NCBI RefSeq assembly: GCF_019443085.1
Contig: NZ_JAHZIL010000003.1
Span: 1,612,001-1,676,000, forward strand
From: Marinobacter sp. F4218
Lineage (GTDB): Bacteria > Pseudomonadota > Gammaproteobacteria > Pseudomonadales > Oleiphilaceae
Length of the DNA stretch: 64,000 nucleotides
Direction of reading: 5' to 3'
The notes beneath the pieces were generated by a model that was not told where the DNA came from, ran no database searches, and saw only the letters and a list, made by a program, of their open reading frames with translations. The position numbers were made by a program, and so were the translations under genes. The stretch's first letter is position 1. The number at the start of each line of letters is the position of its first letter. Shown here piece by piece: positions 17,497 through 27,346 of the stretch.

Positions 17497-18129
17497 CTAG
17501 GTGGTGGCGATGAAACCCGCAATACCCGTCAAGACAATCTCCGCCGCCATCGCCGACAGGATCAGGCCGCTGATCTTGGACAGAATGTTCAGGCCGGTCT
17601 TACCCAGAGCCCGCTCCAGATAGCCGGACAACCGCAGCAGCACCGCCAGAATCAGCAGTCCCGACACCAGCCCCAGCAGGCCGCCGGTTACCTCCGGCAC
17701 GGTCTTTAGTTCCGCGCCGTAAACCAGTATGGCACCGATGGTCGCCGGGCCGATCATCACCGGAATGGCCAGGGGAACCACCGCAATGTCATCACGGTCC
17801 TCTTCGGGCAGCCCGGTGGCATGGTTGCGGGTACCGCTGGTGACCAGGCTGATGGCGGTCAGGAACAGCAGGGTGCCGGCGCCGATCCGGAAGGAGTTGA
17901 GCGTGATGCCCACGGCGCTGAACAACAGGGGACCGGCAAAGAACAGCACCAGGCCCAGCACAAACGCGGAAATGCAGGCCCGACGGATAATGGATGCCTT
18001 TTCGGCTGCCGGCAGGCCCCGGGTGAGCGCAAGAAACATGGTGACCACAAAGAACGGCGCCAGCAGGAACAGAAAACGGATCGTGCTGCTGATAAAGGTG
18101 GAGAAAAAAGTTTCAAGCATTCCTAGCAT
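17497..18129 (-). CDS. MarC family (UPF0056) membrane protein
   Basis: 210 residues with six TM segments in a 3+3 arrangement. Family motifs include FFVVTMFLALTRGLPAAEKA, ISAFVLGLVLFFAGPLLFSA and VVPLAIPVMIGPATIGAILV, the last being the strongest MarC signature. An ATG three codons downstream (18120) is an equally possible start. MarC/SnatA-type proteins have been linked to small-molecule or amino-acid export, but the role of this member is unknown. Lies between the secreted unknown (18211) and the ChaC-like gene in one minus-strand run. Confidence 0.85.
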   Translation of the reverse strand: MLGMLETFFSTFISSTIRFLFLLAPFFVVTMFLALTRGLPAAEKASIIRRACISAFVLGLVLFFAGPLLFSAVGITLNSFRIGAGTLLFLTAISLVTSGTRNHATGLPEEDRDDIAVVPLAIPVMIGPATIGAILVYGAELKTVPEVTGGLLGLVSGLLILAVLLRLSGYLERALGKTGLNILSKISGLILSAMAAEIVLTGIAGFIATT

Positions 18130-18210
18130 TCCGACGGTTGGTGAAAGCCGGCAAGTCTAGTCGCCTCAGGCATTTTTTGCCGTAAGGAAGTGAACGTATC
18201 CCGGTCCTTG

Positions 18211-19029
18211 TTAGCGGTCCGAACGGACGAAGACCCAGTTGGTGCCCACGTTATCGCACACGATGATGTCGCGGTTGACCGCATCACAAAGGAAGAGGTT
18301 GTCCGGCAGCTCCTCGTGGTAGCGGGCCTTTACCGCCAGGCTCTGCTTGTCCTGTTTCAGCAGCTGGAAGGTCTGTTCCATGCGCCCGGCGAAATTAACG
18401 CCGCCGCCTTCCAGAGTCTGGAAGGCGTTGTAGAAGGCGGTAAAACTCATGGTATTGGCCCCCAATCCGATCTCCACCATCTTGGGGATGTACCGGTCGT
18501 AGGCATCCGAAAGGTAACGCCGGACCGCCGTCTCGTTGGCAAGATCACCCTCATAGGCATTCAGACCCAGACGGTTGTCACGTGCCAGAACCCCCGGCGC
18601 CAACTCGCTGTTCGGCCGGTTCAGGGCCAGATCGAAATTCCGGTCCGGACACGTGATCCGCTCTCCCTCCAGGCGACAGTCCGACAGGCGCCCCCTGCGT
18701 GCCGGTCTTGGGTCCCGGGACTCAGGTACCGGTTCAGCAGGCCGGGCCGCGACCGGGGATTCCAATCGGTCTGACGCCCCCTCTGCATCGGGCATCTGAA
18801 TGCCGAGCCGTCGGGCCGGGCCCCGAAGCAGCAACGCCTGAACCTCCGGGTCGTTGCGCCTGAAATCGGCCTGAGAGGGCAAATTTTGCCCCGCCCCTTC
18901 AGCAATCACCTGGCAATAGAGTCGCTCCAGGTCCGTCCTGGCGCTCTGCTGGCAGTTCTCGTCCGCAACCAGGGACTGGCTGGCCAGGCCAAGTACCAAG
19001 GCAAGCCACAGTGCGCGACTACGGCTCAT
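18211..19029 (-). CDS. Secreted hypothetical protein coupled to a TetR gene
   Basis: 272 residues; I do not recognise a characterised family. Residues 1-22 are a signal peptide (ALWLALVLGLASQSLVADEN). The mature part has several Cys (ENCQQ, LYCQVIAEGAG, LSDCRLEGERITCPDRNFDL, LFLCDAVNRDIIVCDNVGTN), suggesting disulfides, a Pro/Arg/Glu-rich linker around 100-125 and a conserved-looking C-terminal domain from about 140. Chosen start ATG 19029 overlaps the end of the TetR gene by 11 bases, so translation is probably coupled. Confidence 0.7.
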   Translation of the reverse strand: MSRSRALWLALVLGLASQSLVADENCQQSARTDLERLYCQVIAEGAGQNLPSQADFRRNDPEVQALLLRGPARRLGIQMPDAEGASDRLESPVAARPAEPVPESRDPRPARRGRLSDCRLEGERITCPDRNFDLALNRPNSELAPGVLARDNRLGLNAYEGDLANETAVRRYLSDAYDRYIPKMVEIGLGANTMSFTAFYNAFQTLEGGGVNFAGRMEQTFQLLKQDKQSLAVKARYHEELPDNLFLCDAVNRDIIVCDNVGTNWVFVRSDR

Positions 19030-19639
19030 CGCGCTGCCCCAGAACGACCCGGGCCATGAGATCCTCAATTCGCCGGATGGTCGCTTCATCACCTTTCTTG
19101 CCGGTCAGCACCACCTGGGATCCGATGGTGGCGACATACAGCAGCAGGGAGAGATCCCGCACGTGCTGGGGATCACTGCTCATGCGGCCGAACAGGGTGC
19201 AGTTCTGATTGATGCGGGCCGCATCCACCTGGGTGACCAACTCCGCCGCGTACTCGTTGCGCCGGGCAAAATCGCGCACCGCCAGTTCCACCTGAAGTCG
19301 ACGGATGTTGCGCGAGGCATCGGTCAGCAGCAGCTCGAGAATCTGCCGCAATTCGGTTTCGACATCGCCCCCTTTCGGCTTCCAGTACTGCAATTCGTGC
19401 AGTCGCCGGTCCCGCCAGCGGTCGAGAAAACTCAACACCAGATCCTCATGGTCGCGGAAGTGCCAGTAAAAACTGCCCCGCGTCACGCCGAGCTTCTTGG
19501 CCAGAGTCAGCACCCGTAACTGACTGAAGCCTCCGGCGGCTATTTCGCCAGCCGCGGCATCGAGCCAGTTGTCGCGGGTGAGCTGACTTTTTTCCGACGC
19601 GCTTCGGCCACGGCGTTTTGGAGTCTCGGCTTCGTTCAT
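19019..19639 (-). CDS. TetR family transcriptional regulator
   Basis: 206 residues. N-terminal helix-turn-helix, residues about 20-66, with LTLAKKLGVTRGSFYWHFRD, the classic TetR recognition helix. The C-terminal domain is a ligand-binding helical bundle without clear family. It is divergent from the FadB-type gene at 19845, and the gap holds two copies of an ATACA-N4-TGTAY palindrome, so it most likely represses the beta-oxidation operon and responds to an acyl-CoA or related ligand (inference from context). Confidence 0.9.
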   Translation of the reverse strand: MNEAETPKRRGRSASEKSQLTRDNWLDAAAGEIAAGGFSQLRVLTLAKKLGVTRGSFYWHFRDHEDLVLSFLDRWRDRRLHELQYWKPKGGDVETELRQILELLLTDASRNIRRLQVELAVRDFARRNEYAAELVTQVDAARINQNCTLFGRMSSDPQHVRDLSLLLYVATIGSQVVLTGKKGDEATIRRIEDLMARVVLGQRDEP

Positions 19640-19739
19640 TCCGGAATCGGATCCTGCTCTGATCAGTCTGGTCGGCGTTAAATCTGCATTCTACATCAAC
19701 GGGAACGGCAACACTGAAACCGTTGACCGGACGCAAAAC

Positions 19740-19775
19740 ATACATTAGTGTACGGACAACAATACACCACTGTAT
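19740..19775. promoter_or_regulatory. Tandem TetR operators before the fadBA-type operon
   Basis: Two palindromes, ATACATTAGTGTAC (19740-19753) and ATACACCACTGTAT (19762-19775), share ATACA-N4-TGTAY and are exactly 22 bp apart, two helical turns. A TTGACC box (19723-19728) lies just upstream, so bound repressor would block the operon promoter. Confidence 0.6.
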
Positions 19776-19844
19776 GGACTTTTCAAGCATCCGTTCCGTA
19801 CACCGTTTTCCAACCAGTTGATGCCAGTATCAGGGAGCTGCCAT

Positions 19845-21941
19845 ATGAGTACTGCCCATTACGATCTACACGGCCACACCGCCGTTATCCGCCTAGACAA
19901 CCCACCCGTTAACGGCCTCGGCCTGGACCTGCGCAAAGGCATTGTTGACGGCATCCTGAAAGCCGAAGCGGACGACGCCGTGAAGGCGGTGGTCCTGATC
20001 GGCTCCGACCGGGCTTTCTCTGGCGGCGCCGACATCAGCGAGTTCGGCTCCTCCAAAGCAACGGCCGAACCCAACCTGAACACCGTGATCAACTATGTAG
20101 AAAGTAGCCGCAAGCCGGTCACCGCGGCCATCAGCGGGGCCTGCATGGGCGGTGGTCTGGAACTGGCGCTGGGTTGTCACTACCGCATCGCCAAGCCGGA
20201 CGCCCAGATCGCCCTGCCGGAAGTCAAACTTGGCCTGCTGCCCGGCGCCGGTGGCACCCAGCGCCTGCCCCGGGTGATCGGCGCAGAGCACGCTCTCAAT
20301 ATGATCGTCTCCGGCAGCACGGTCCCGGCCAGCCAGTTCAAGGGCAGCGCCCTGTTTGATGAAATCGTCGAGGGTGAACTGCTGGACGCGGCCATTGCCT
20401 ATGCCAGCAAGGTGGTCAGCGAAAATCTGCCGCTGAAGAAGGTACGCGACCTGAGAGCCAGGCACGCCAACCCCGAAGGCTTCTTCATGTTCACCCGCAA
20501 CACCGTGGGTGCCATGGCCAGGAATTACCCGGCGCCGCTGAAGTGTGTCGATGCCGTACACGCGGCCGTGACCAAGCCCTTCGACAAGGGCATGGAAGTC
20601 GAGCGCGAGGCGTTCGTGAACCTGATGCAGACCCCCGAATCCCGCGCCCTGCGCCACGCGTTCTTCTCCGAGCGCCTGACCAGCAAGATTGCCGACGTGC
20701 CCTCCGACACCCCGGTGCGCGACATCCAGTCCGTGGGCGTGATCGGTGGTGGCACCATGGGCACCGGCATCAGCATTAACTTCCTGAACGCCGGTATCCC
20801 GGTCACCCTGGTGGAAATGAAGCAGGAAGGCCTGGACCGAGGTGTGGCCGCCATTCAGAAGGTCTATGAAGGCCGGGTGAAAAAAGGCCGCATGAGCGAA
20901 GATGACGCCAAGGCGAAAATGGAACTGCTCACGCCGTCGCTCAGCTATGACGATCTGAGCAACGTCGATCTGGTGATCGAAGCGGTGTTCGAGGAAATGG
21001 GTGTGAAGCAGTCGGTGTTCGAGAAGCTGGACGAAGTCTGCAAGCCCGGCGCCATTCTCGCGTCCAACACCTCCACCCTGGATCTGGACAAGATCGCGAG
21101 CTTCACCAAGCGCCCGGAAGACGTCATCGGCCTGCACTTCTTTAGCCCCGCCAACATCATGAAGCTGCTGGAAGTGGTGCGTGGCGAGAAAACCGCCAAG
21201 GACGTGCTGGCCACCGCCATGAAACTGGCGAAAGCCATCCGCAAGACCGCCGTGGTCTCCGGTGTCTGTGACGGTTTTATCGGCAACCGCATGATCAACC
21301 AGTACCAGCGCGAAGCCCTGCTGATGCTCGAAGAAGGTGCCAGCGTGCAGCAGATCGACAAGGCCATCGAGAAGTTCGGCTTTGCCATGGGTCCCCTGCG
21401 CATGGCCGACCTGGCCGGCGGCGACATCGGCTGGGCCATTCGCAAGCGCCAGTACCAGGAAAACCCGGACATGGTGAAGATGGTCGTCGCCGACCGTCTG
21501 TGTGAGATGGGGCGCTATGGCCAGAAGACCGGTGCCGGTTTCTATCGTTACGAACCGGGCAACCGCAACGCCCTGCACGATCCGGAAGTGGACAAGGTGG
21601 TGGATGAGGTCCGAGCCGAGCTGGGCATCACCCCACGCAAGATCAGCAACCAGGAAATCGTCGAACGCTGCGTGTACGCGCTGGTGAACGAAGGCGCCCA
21701 GATTCTGGATGAAGGCATCGCCCAGCGCGCCTCCGACATCGACATGGTCTACCTGACCGGTTACGGCTTCCCGGTGTTCCGCGGCGGCCCCATGCATTAC
21801 GCCGAGGAAGTCGGGCTGCCCAACGTGGTTCGCGCGATGCAGGCCTTCACCGAAGACCGCCATACCCAGCCTGGTTTCTGGGAGCCTGCGGCTTTGCTGG
21901 CCAAGCGCGCCGAGGAAGGCAAGGGTTTCGATAGCAAATAA
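19845..21941 (+). CDS. FadB/FadJ-type bifunctional enoyl-CoA hydratase/3-hydroxyacyl-CoA dehydrogenase
   Basis: 698 residues. N-terminal crotonase domain (1-190): FSGGADISEF oxyanion loop, with catalytic Glu residues in GGGLELALGCHYRIA and EVKLGLLPGAGGTQRLPR. Then the NAD-binding domain from about 295 (SVGVIGGGTMGTGISINFLN), SNTSTLDLDKIA and GLHFFSPANIMKLLEVVRGE with the catalytic His, and two C-terminal 3HCDH helical domains. It does hydration and oxidation in beta-oxidation. ATG 19845 follows GGGAG and is preferred over 19818. First gene of a run with thiolase, two acyl-CoA dehydrogenases and an SDR under TetR control. Confidence 0.92.
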   Translation: MSTAHYDLHGHTAVIRLDNPPVNGLGLDLRKGIVDGILKAEADDAVKAVVLIGSDRAFSGGADISEFGSSKATAEPNLNTVINYVESSRKPVTAAISGACMGGGLELALGCHYRIAKPDAQIALPEVKLGLLPGAGGTQRLPRVIGAEHALNMIVSGSTVPASQFKGSALFDEIVEGELLDAAIAYASKVVSENLPLKKVRDLRARHANPEGFFMFTRNTVGAMARNYPAPLKCVDAVHAAVTKPFDKGMEVEREAFVNLMQTPESRALRHAFFSERLTSKIADVPSDTPVRDIQSVGVIGGGTMGTGISINFLNAGIPVTLVEMKQEGLDRGVAAIQKVYEGRVKKGRMSEDDAKAKMELLTPSLSYDDLSNVDLVIEAVFEEMGVKQSVFEKLDEVCKPGAILASNTSTLDLDKIASFTKRPEDVIGLHFFSPANIMKLLEVVRGEKTAKDVLATAMKLAKAIRKTAVVSGVCDGFIGNRMINQYQREALLMLEEGASVQQIDKAIEKFGFAMGPLRMADLAGGDIGWAIRKRQYQENPDMVKMVVADRLCEMGRYGQKTGAGFYRYEPGNRNALHDPEVDKVVDEVRAELGITPRKISNQEIVERCVYALVNEGAQILDEGIAQRASDIDMVYLTGYGFPVFRGGPMHYAEEVGLPNVVRAMQAFTEDRHTQPGFWEPAALLAKRAEEGKGFDSK

Positions 21942-21971
21942 CCGGTCCACGAATTTATTCGGAGAATTATT

Positions 21972-23153
21972 ATGTCCAATGATGTTGTCATCGTATCCAC
22001 CGCCCGTACGCCTCTGGCCAAATCCTGGCGCGGCGGTCTGAACATGACCCACGGCGCCACCCTGGCCGGCCACGCGATCCAGCACGCGGTCGAGCGCTCC
22101 AAGGTCGACCCGAACGAAATCGAAGACGTGCTGATGGGCTGCGCCCTGCCCGAAGGCTCCACCGGCAACGACGTCGCCCGCATGGGCGCGATCCGCGCCG
22201 GCCTGCCAGTATCCGTCGCAGGCGCCACCATCAACCGTTTCTGCTCATCCGGCCTGCAGGCCATCGCCATGGCTGCCCAGCACATCGCGGTCGACAAGGT
22301 GCCGGTGATGGTGGCCGGTGGCGTGGAATCCATCTCCACCGTGCAGGCCAACGTAAACCAGAACTACTTCATGGAACCCTGGCTGGCGCAGAACAAGCCG
22401 GAGCTTTACTGGTCCATGCTCGATACCGCCGAAACCGTCGCCAAGCGCTACGGCATCAAGAAAGAGGACATGGACGAGTACGGCGTTCGCAGCCAGCAGC
22501 TGGCCACCCAGGCCCGCGAAGACGGCAAGTTCGATGACGAAATCGTGCCCATCACCACCACCATGGGCGTGGCGGACAAGGCCACCGGCCAGCTCAGCAG
22601 CCAGGAAGTCACCGTCAGCCAGGATGAGGGCATCCGCCCGGGTACCAACCTTGAAGGCGTGAGCAAGATTCGCTCCGCGATGGAAGGCGGCGTGGTCACC
22701 GCCGGCAACGCCAGCCAGTTCTCCGACGGCGCTTCCGCCTGCGTGCTGATGGACGGCAAAGTCGCCGAACAACGCGGCGCTACCCCGCTGGGCATCTTCC
22801 GCGGTTTCGCGGTCGCTGGCTGTGAGCCGGACGAAATGGGCATCGGCCCGGTGTTCGCCGTGCCCAAGCTGCTCAAACGCGCCGGCCTGAGCGTTGACGA
22901 CATCGGCCTGTGGGAACTGAACGAAGCCTTCGCCGTGCAGGTGCTCTACTGCCAGCGCAAGCTCGGCATCCCGATGGACCGCCTGAACGTCAACGGCGGC
23001 GCCATTGCCGTCGGCCACCCCTACGGCACCACCGGCTCACGTCTGGTCGGCCACGCCCTGATCGAAGGCAAGCGCCGTGGTGTGAAATACGTGGTGGTCA
23101 CCATGTGTGTCGGTACTGGCATGGGTGCGGCCGGCCTGTTTGAGGTGGCCTGA
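21972..23153 (+). CDS. FadA-type acetyl-CoA C-acyltransferase (thiolase)
   Basis: 393 residues. Active-site Cys in [12 protein letters not shown] (about residue 89), [10 protein letters not shown], catalytic His in [16 protein letters not shown] and the second Cys in [18 protein letters not shown]. This is the degradative thiolase pattern, cleaving 3-ketoacyl-CoA. GGAG precedes ATG 21972, 30 bases after the FadB-type stop, giving the usual fadBA order. Probably forms an alpha2beta2-type complex with the FadB-like protein, as in E. coli. Confidence 0.92.
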   Translation: MSNDVVIVSTARTPLAKSWRGGLNMTHGATLAGHAIQHAVERSKVDPNEIEDVLMGCALPEGSTGNDVARMGAIRAGLPVSVAGATINRFCSSGLQAIAMAAQHIAVDKVPVMVAGGVESISTVQANVNQNYFMEPWLAQNKPELYWSMLDTAETVAKRYGIKKEDMDEYGVRSQQLATQAREDGKFDDEIVPITTTMGVADKATGQLSSQEVTVSQDEGIRPGTNLEGVSKIRSAMEGGVVTAGNASQFSDGASACVLMDGKVAEQRGATPLGIFRGFAVAGCEPDEMGIGPVFAVPKLLKRAGLSVDDIGLWELNEAFAVQVLYCQRKLGIPMDRLNVNGGAIAVGHPYGTTGSRLVGHALIEGKRRGVKYVVVTMCVGTGMGAAGLFEVA

Positions 23154-23181
23154 CCCCCTCGCCCCCGGCGTTCTCCTTCTA

Positions 23182-23219
23182 GCCCCGGCGCTCAAGTGCC
23201 TTGTCGCCGGGGCCTTTTT
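23182..23219 (+). terminator. Intrinsic terminator between thiolase and acyl-CoA dehydrogenase genes
   Basis: GCCCCGGCG (23182-23190) pairs perfectly with CGCCGGGGC (23205-23213), then CTTTTT. It stands 28 bases before the next gene, so it may lower expression of the downstream ACAD/SDR genes relative to fadBA. Confidence 0.7.
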
Positions 23220-23246
23220 ACCTCACGAATACAGCAGAGGTGGTCT

Positions 23247-24434
<1,188 letters not shown>

Positions 24435-24469
24435 AGCGCCTGCAGCTCTTAAGATTTGGAGAGACGTTT

Positions 24470-25618
24470 ATGAATTTTGAACTCACCGAAGAACAGCAGA
24501 TGCTGAACGACTCGCTGCGCCGCTTCGTGACCAACGAATACGGGTTCGAGAAGCGCGGGCACGTGATCAATTCCGGCAAGGGCACCGACCCGGCCACCTG
24601 GGCCGCCCTGGCCGAGATGGGACTACTGGCGTTCACCTTCCCGGAAGACTATGACGGGCTCGGGGGCAACGCCGTCGACACCTTGGTGGTGATGGAAAAC
24701 TTTGGCCGCAGCCTGGTGGTTGAGCCTTACCTGGCCACAGTTGTGCTGGCCGGCGGCCTGATCCGCGATCACGGCAGCGAGGCCCAGAAGGCCGACATCC
24801 TGCCCGCGATCGGCAGTGGCGAGCGGCTGATGGCCTTTGCCCACAGCGAACCCGGTGCCCGGTACAACCTGAGCCGCGTGCAGACGACTGCGCGGAAAGA
24901 CGGCGAAAGCTACCTGATCAGCGGCCATAAAACGGCCGTGCTCCACGGCGCCCAGGCCCGGCAACTGATCGTCTCGGCCCGCACCAGCGGCGCGGTGGGC
25001 GACAAGCAGGGGCTGTCCCTGTTCCTGGTGGATGCCGCCGCCGAGGGTATCGAGATCCACGATTTTGCCACCCACGACGGCCACCGTACCGCCGACATCC
25101 GATTCAACAATGTGGCGGTCAGCGCCCACAGCCTGATTGGCACCCTTGATGAGGCCTTCCCGGCCATCGAAAAGGCCGTGGACCTTGGCATCGCCGCGCT
25201 GTGTGGGGAGGCGGTGGGCGCCATGGAAGCCATGAACACCGCCACCCTGGATTACATCAAGACCCGCAAGCAGTTCGGCGTGGCGATCGGCAAGTTCCAG
25301 GTGTTGCAGCACCGCATGGCAGATATGTTCATCCAGGCCGAACAGGCCAGGTCCATGGCCATTCTGGCTGCCAGCGAGGCCGACTCCGACGATCGCGAAC
25401 GTCGTCGCGAAGCCCTGTCCATGGCCAAGACCCTGGTGGGCCAGGCGGCCCGGTATGTCGGCCAGCAAGGTGTGCAGCTGCATGGTGGCATGGGCGTGAC
25501 CGACGAGATGTTCGCCGCGCACCTGTTCAAGCGCCTGACCCTGATCAACCTGCTGTTCGGCGATGCCGAGCACCATCTGGCCCAGGTCAGCGACGGCCTG
25601 CTCGCCGCCAGCGCCTGA
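24470..25618 (+). CDS. Acyl-CoA dehydrogenase (second of a pair)
   Basis: 382 residues. Starts NFELTEEQQMLNDSLRRFVT; flavin/helical domain signature YIKTRKQFGVAIGKFQVLQH (around 258-277) and LHGGMGVTDEM near the C-terminus. The middle domain is poorly conserved (FAHSEPGARYNLSRVQTTAR), as in the non-standard halves of heteromeric ACADs. Only 35 bases after the first ACAD gene, with GGAGAG as ribosome site. Substrate is probably an unusual acyl-CoA (branched, cyclic or isoprenoid), inferred from the subfamily and the operon. Confidence 0.88.
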   Translation: MNFELTEEQQMLNDSLRRFVTNEYGFEKRGHVINSGKGTDPATWAALAEMGLLAFTFPEDYDGLGGNAVDTLVVMENFGRSLVVEPYLATVVLAGGLIRDHGSEAQKADILPAIGSGERLMAFAHSEPGARYNLSRVQTTARKDGESYLISGHKTAVLHGAQARQLIVSARTSGAVGDKQGLSLFLVDAAAEGIEIHDFATHDGHRTADIRFNNVAVSAHSLIGTLDEAFPAIEKAVDLGIAALCGEAVGAMEAMNTATLDYIKTRKQFGVAIGKFQVLQHRMADMFIQAEQARSMAILAASEADSDDRERRREALSMAKTLVGQAARYVGQQGVQLHGGMGVTDEMFAAHLFKRLTLINLLFGDAEHHLAQVSDGLLAASA

Positions 25619-25648
25619 TCCCGGAAACACCGTACAAAGGAAGCAATA

Positions 25649-26422
25649 ATGAGCGTAAAACAGTTACTGGATCTGACCGGCAAGGTCGCCTTCATCACCG
25701 GTGGCTCCCGCGGCCTAGGCCTGCAGATGGCCGAAGCCCTGGGTGAACTGGGCGCCAGCATCGCCATCAGCGCCCGCAAGCAGCATGAGCTGGACGCCGC
25801 CAGGGAGCACCTGGAAGGAATGGGCATAAAGGTGGTCACCGTTCCCGCCGACCTTGGCAATCTTGAGGGTATCCCCGGCGTGGTCGATCAGGTCATCGAC
25901 CAGCTGGGTGACATCGACATTCTGGTGAATAACGCCGGTGCCACCTGGGGCGCGCCGGCCGAGGACTACCCGGCCGAGGGCTGGATGAAAGTGATGAACC
26001 TGAACGTCAACGCCAGCTTCTTCCTGACCCAGACGGTCGGCAAGCGCTGCATGATCCCGCGCAAGACCGGCAAGGTCATCAACATTGCCTCCATCGCCGG
26101 GCTTTCCGGCAACCCGGAGGGCATGCAGACCATCGCCTACAACACCAGCAAGGGTGCCATGGTGAACTTCACCCGCGCCCTGGCGGCAGAATGGGGCCGG
26201 TACAACATCAACGTGAACGCCCTGTGCCCCGGTTTCTTCCCCTCGAAGATGTCCCAGGGGCTGCTGGATGCCCAGGGGGACACCATGCTGGAGCGGATTC
26301 CCCTGAACCGTTTTGGCGGCGAGGAAGACCTCAAGGGCGCGGCGGTCCTGATGGCCTCCGAAGCCGGACGCCACATCACCGGGCAGTGCCTGGCGGTGGA
26401 CGGGGGTACGCTGGTCAGTTAG
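25649..26422 (+). CDS. SDR family NAD(P)-dependent oxidoreductase
   Basis: 257 residues, classical short-chain dehydrogenase. Cofactor loop TGGSRGLGLQMAEALGE (residues 12-28, TGxxxGxG), NNAGATWGAPAEDY, catalytic Ser in IASIAGLSGNPEGM, and Tyr/Lys in IAYNTSKGAMV. C-terminal ITGQCLAVDGGTLVS is the fabG-like ending. AAAGGAAG precedes ATG 25649, 30 bases after the second ACAD. As last gene of the operon it likely reduces or oxidises a 3-hydroxy/keto acyl intermediate. Confidence 0.9.
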   Translation: MSVKQLLDLTGKVAFITGGSRGLGLQMAEALGELGASIAISARKQHELDAAREHLEGMGIKVVTVPADLGNLEGIPGVVDQVIDQLGDIDILVNNAGATWGAPAEDYPAEGWMKVMNLNVNASFFLTQTVGKRCMIPRKTGKVINIASIAGLSGNPEGMQTIAYNTSKGAMVNFTRALAAEWGRYNINVNALCPGFFPSKMSQGLLDAQGDTMLERIPLNRFGGEEDLKGAAVLMASEAGRHITGQCLAVDGGTLVS

Positions 26423-26493
26423 GTTCCGAATCGGAGCAGTGTCTATGCTGATGGGGTGAGGTACTTACCTGGACCTGGCCGTCAGGATTGCAC

Positions 26494-27336
26494 ATGAAAT
26501 CAGGGGCCGTTGATGCACTGTTTTGCTCCAGCCGGACGGCTATGCTACTGGCGGTGCTCGCTATTGCGCCCGCGGTGATGGCCCAATGCCCCGCCCCGAT
26601 TGCGCCGGAGGACCGGTTGCGGCGGGCAGCCAGTGTCACCCTGACTGGCGCGGGCGTGATCACCGCCTGGGGCGTTGCCCACTGGGATTATTTCAGTACC
26701 CGTCCCAGTGCCTCCACAGAGGGCTGGTTCGGCCAGGACAGCCCCGAAGGCGGAGCCGACAAACTTGGTCATCTGTTCACTACCTACGCCACGGCTCAGG
26801 GCGTCGCCAGCCTGTACGAGCACTGGTGTTTCACTCCGGAGAACGCCGCCCGTTACGGCGCCCTGTCCTCCTTTGCCATCTTCGGGTACATGGAATTGGG
26901 CGACGCCTTCAGCGACTTCGGCTTCTCATACGAGGACCTCGTCGCCAACGCCTTCGGCGCCCTGGCAGGTTACTATCGCTATCGTTATCCGAGCCTGGCA
27001 CGAAAGGTCGATCTGCGCTGGGAGTTTGGCTTCCAGCCCAACCAGATCGACGTCACCACCGATTACGATAACTCAAAATATCTGGTGGCCCTCAAACTGA
27101 ATGGCTTCGATACCTTCAAGCAGGGTTTTCTTCGCCACATTGAGTTGCACACCGGCTACTACACCCGGGGCTATTCAGCCCCGGATGAGCCCGATGAGCG
27201 CACGCTCTACGTAGGCATCGGCCTGAACCTGACGGACCTGTTCCGGCGCCGCGGGTACAACAAAAGCGCCACTTTTCTCAACTACTACCAGCCGCCCGGC
27301 ACCTACCTTTCCGCTGAAGAAACACTGGGCGACTGA
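26494..27336 (+). CDS. DUF2279 (YfiM-like) envelope protein
   Basis: 280 residues with an N-terminal hydrophobic export signal (TAMLLAVLAIAPAVMAQ). The core GADKLGHLFTTYATAQGVAS and FGYMELGDAFSDFGFSYEDL, followed by LVANAFGALAGYYRYRYPSL, is the DUF2279 pattern shared with YfiM-like predicted periplasmic proteins; conserved Asp/Glu/His on membrane-proximal helices suggest an enzyme or structural role, not established. No lipobox Cys is obvious. ATG 26494 follows CAGGA; the TTG at 26488 is less likely. Convergent with the monooxygenase gene, ten bases apart. Confidence 0.75.
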   Translation: MKSGAVDALFCSSRTAMLLAVLAIAPAVMAQCPAPIAPEDRLRRAASVTLTGAGVITAWGVAHWDYFSTRPSASTEGWFGQDSPEGGADKLGHLFTTYATAQGVASLYEHWCFTPENAARYGALSSFAIFGYMELGDAFSDFGFSYEDLVANAFGALAGYYRYRYPSLARKVDLRWEFGFQPNQIDVTTDYDNSKYLVALKLNGFDTFKQGFLRHIELHTGYYTRGYSAPDEPDERTLYVGIGLNLTDLFRRRGYNKSATFLNYYQPPGTYLSAEETLGD

Positions 27337-27346
27337 ACGAGCGGGA

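Noticed and set aside
19893..22085. 730-codon open frame antisense to the FadB-type gene
   Set aside because: Complement shadow caused by high GC at third positions; the sequence is His/Gly/Gln-rich without motifs, while the sense frame has full catalytic signatures.
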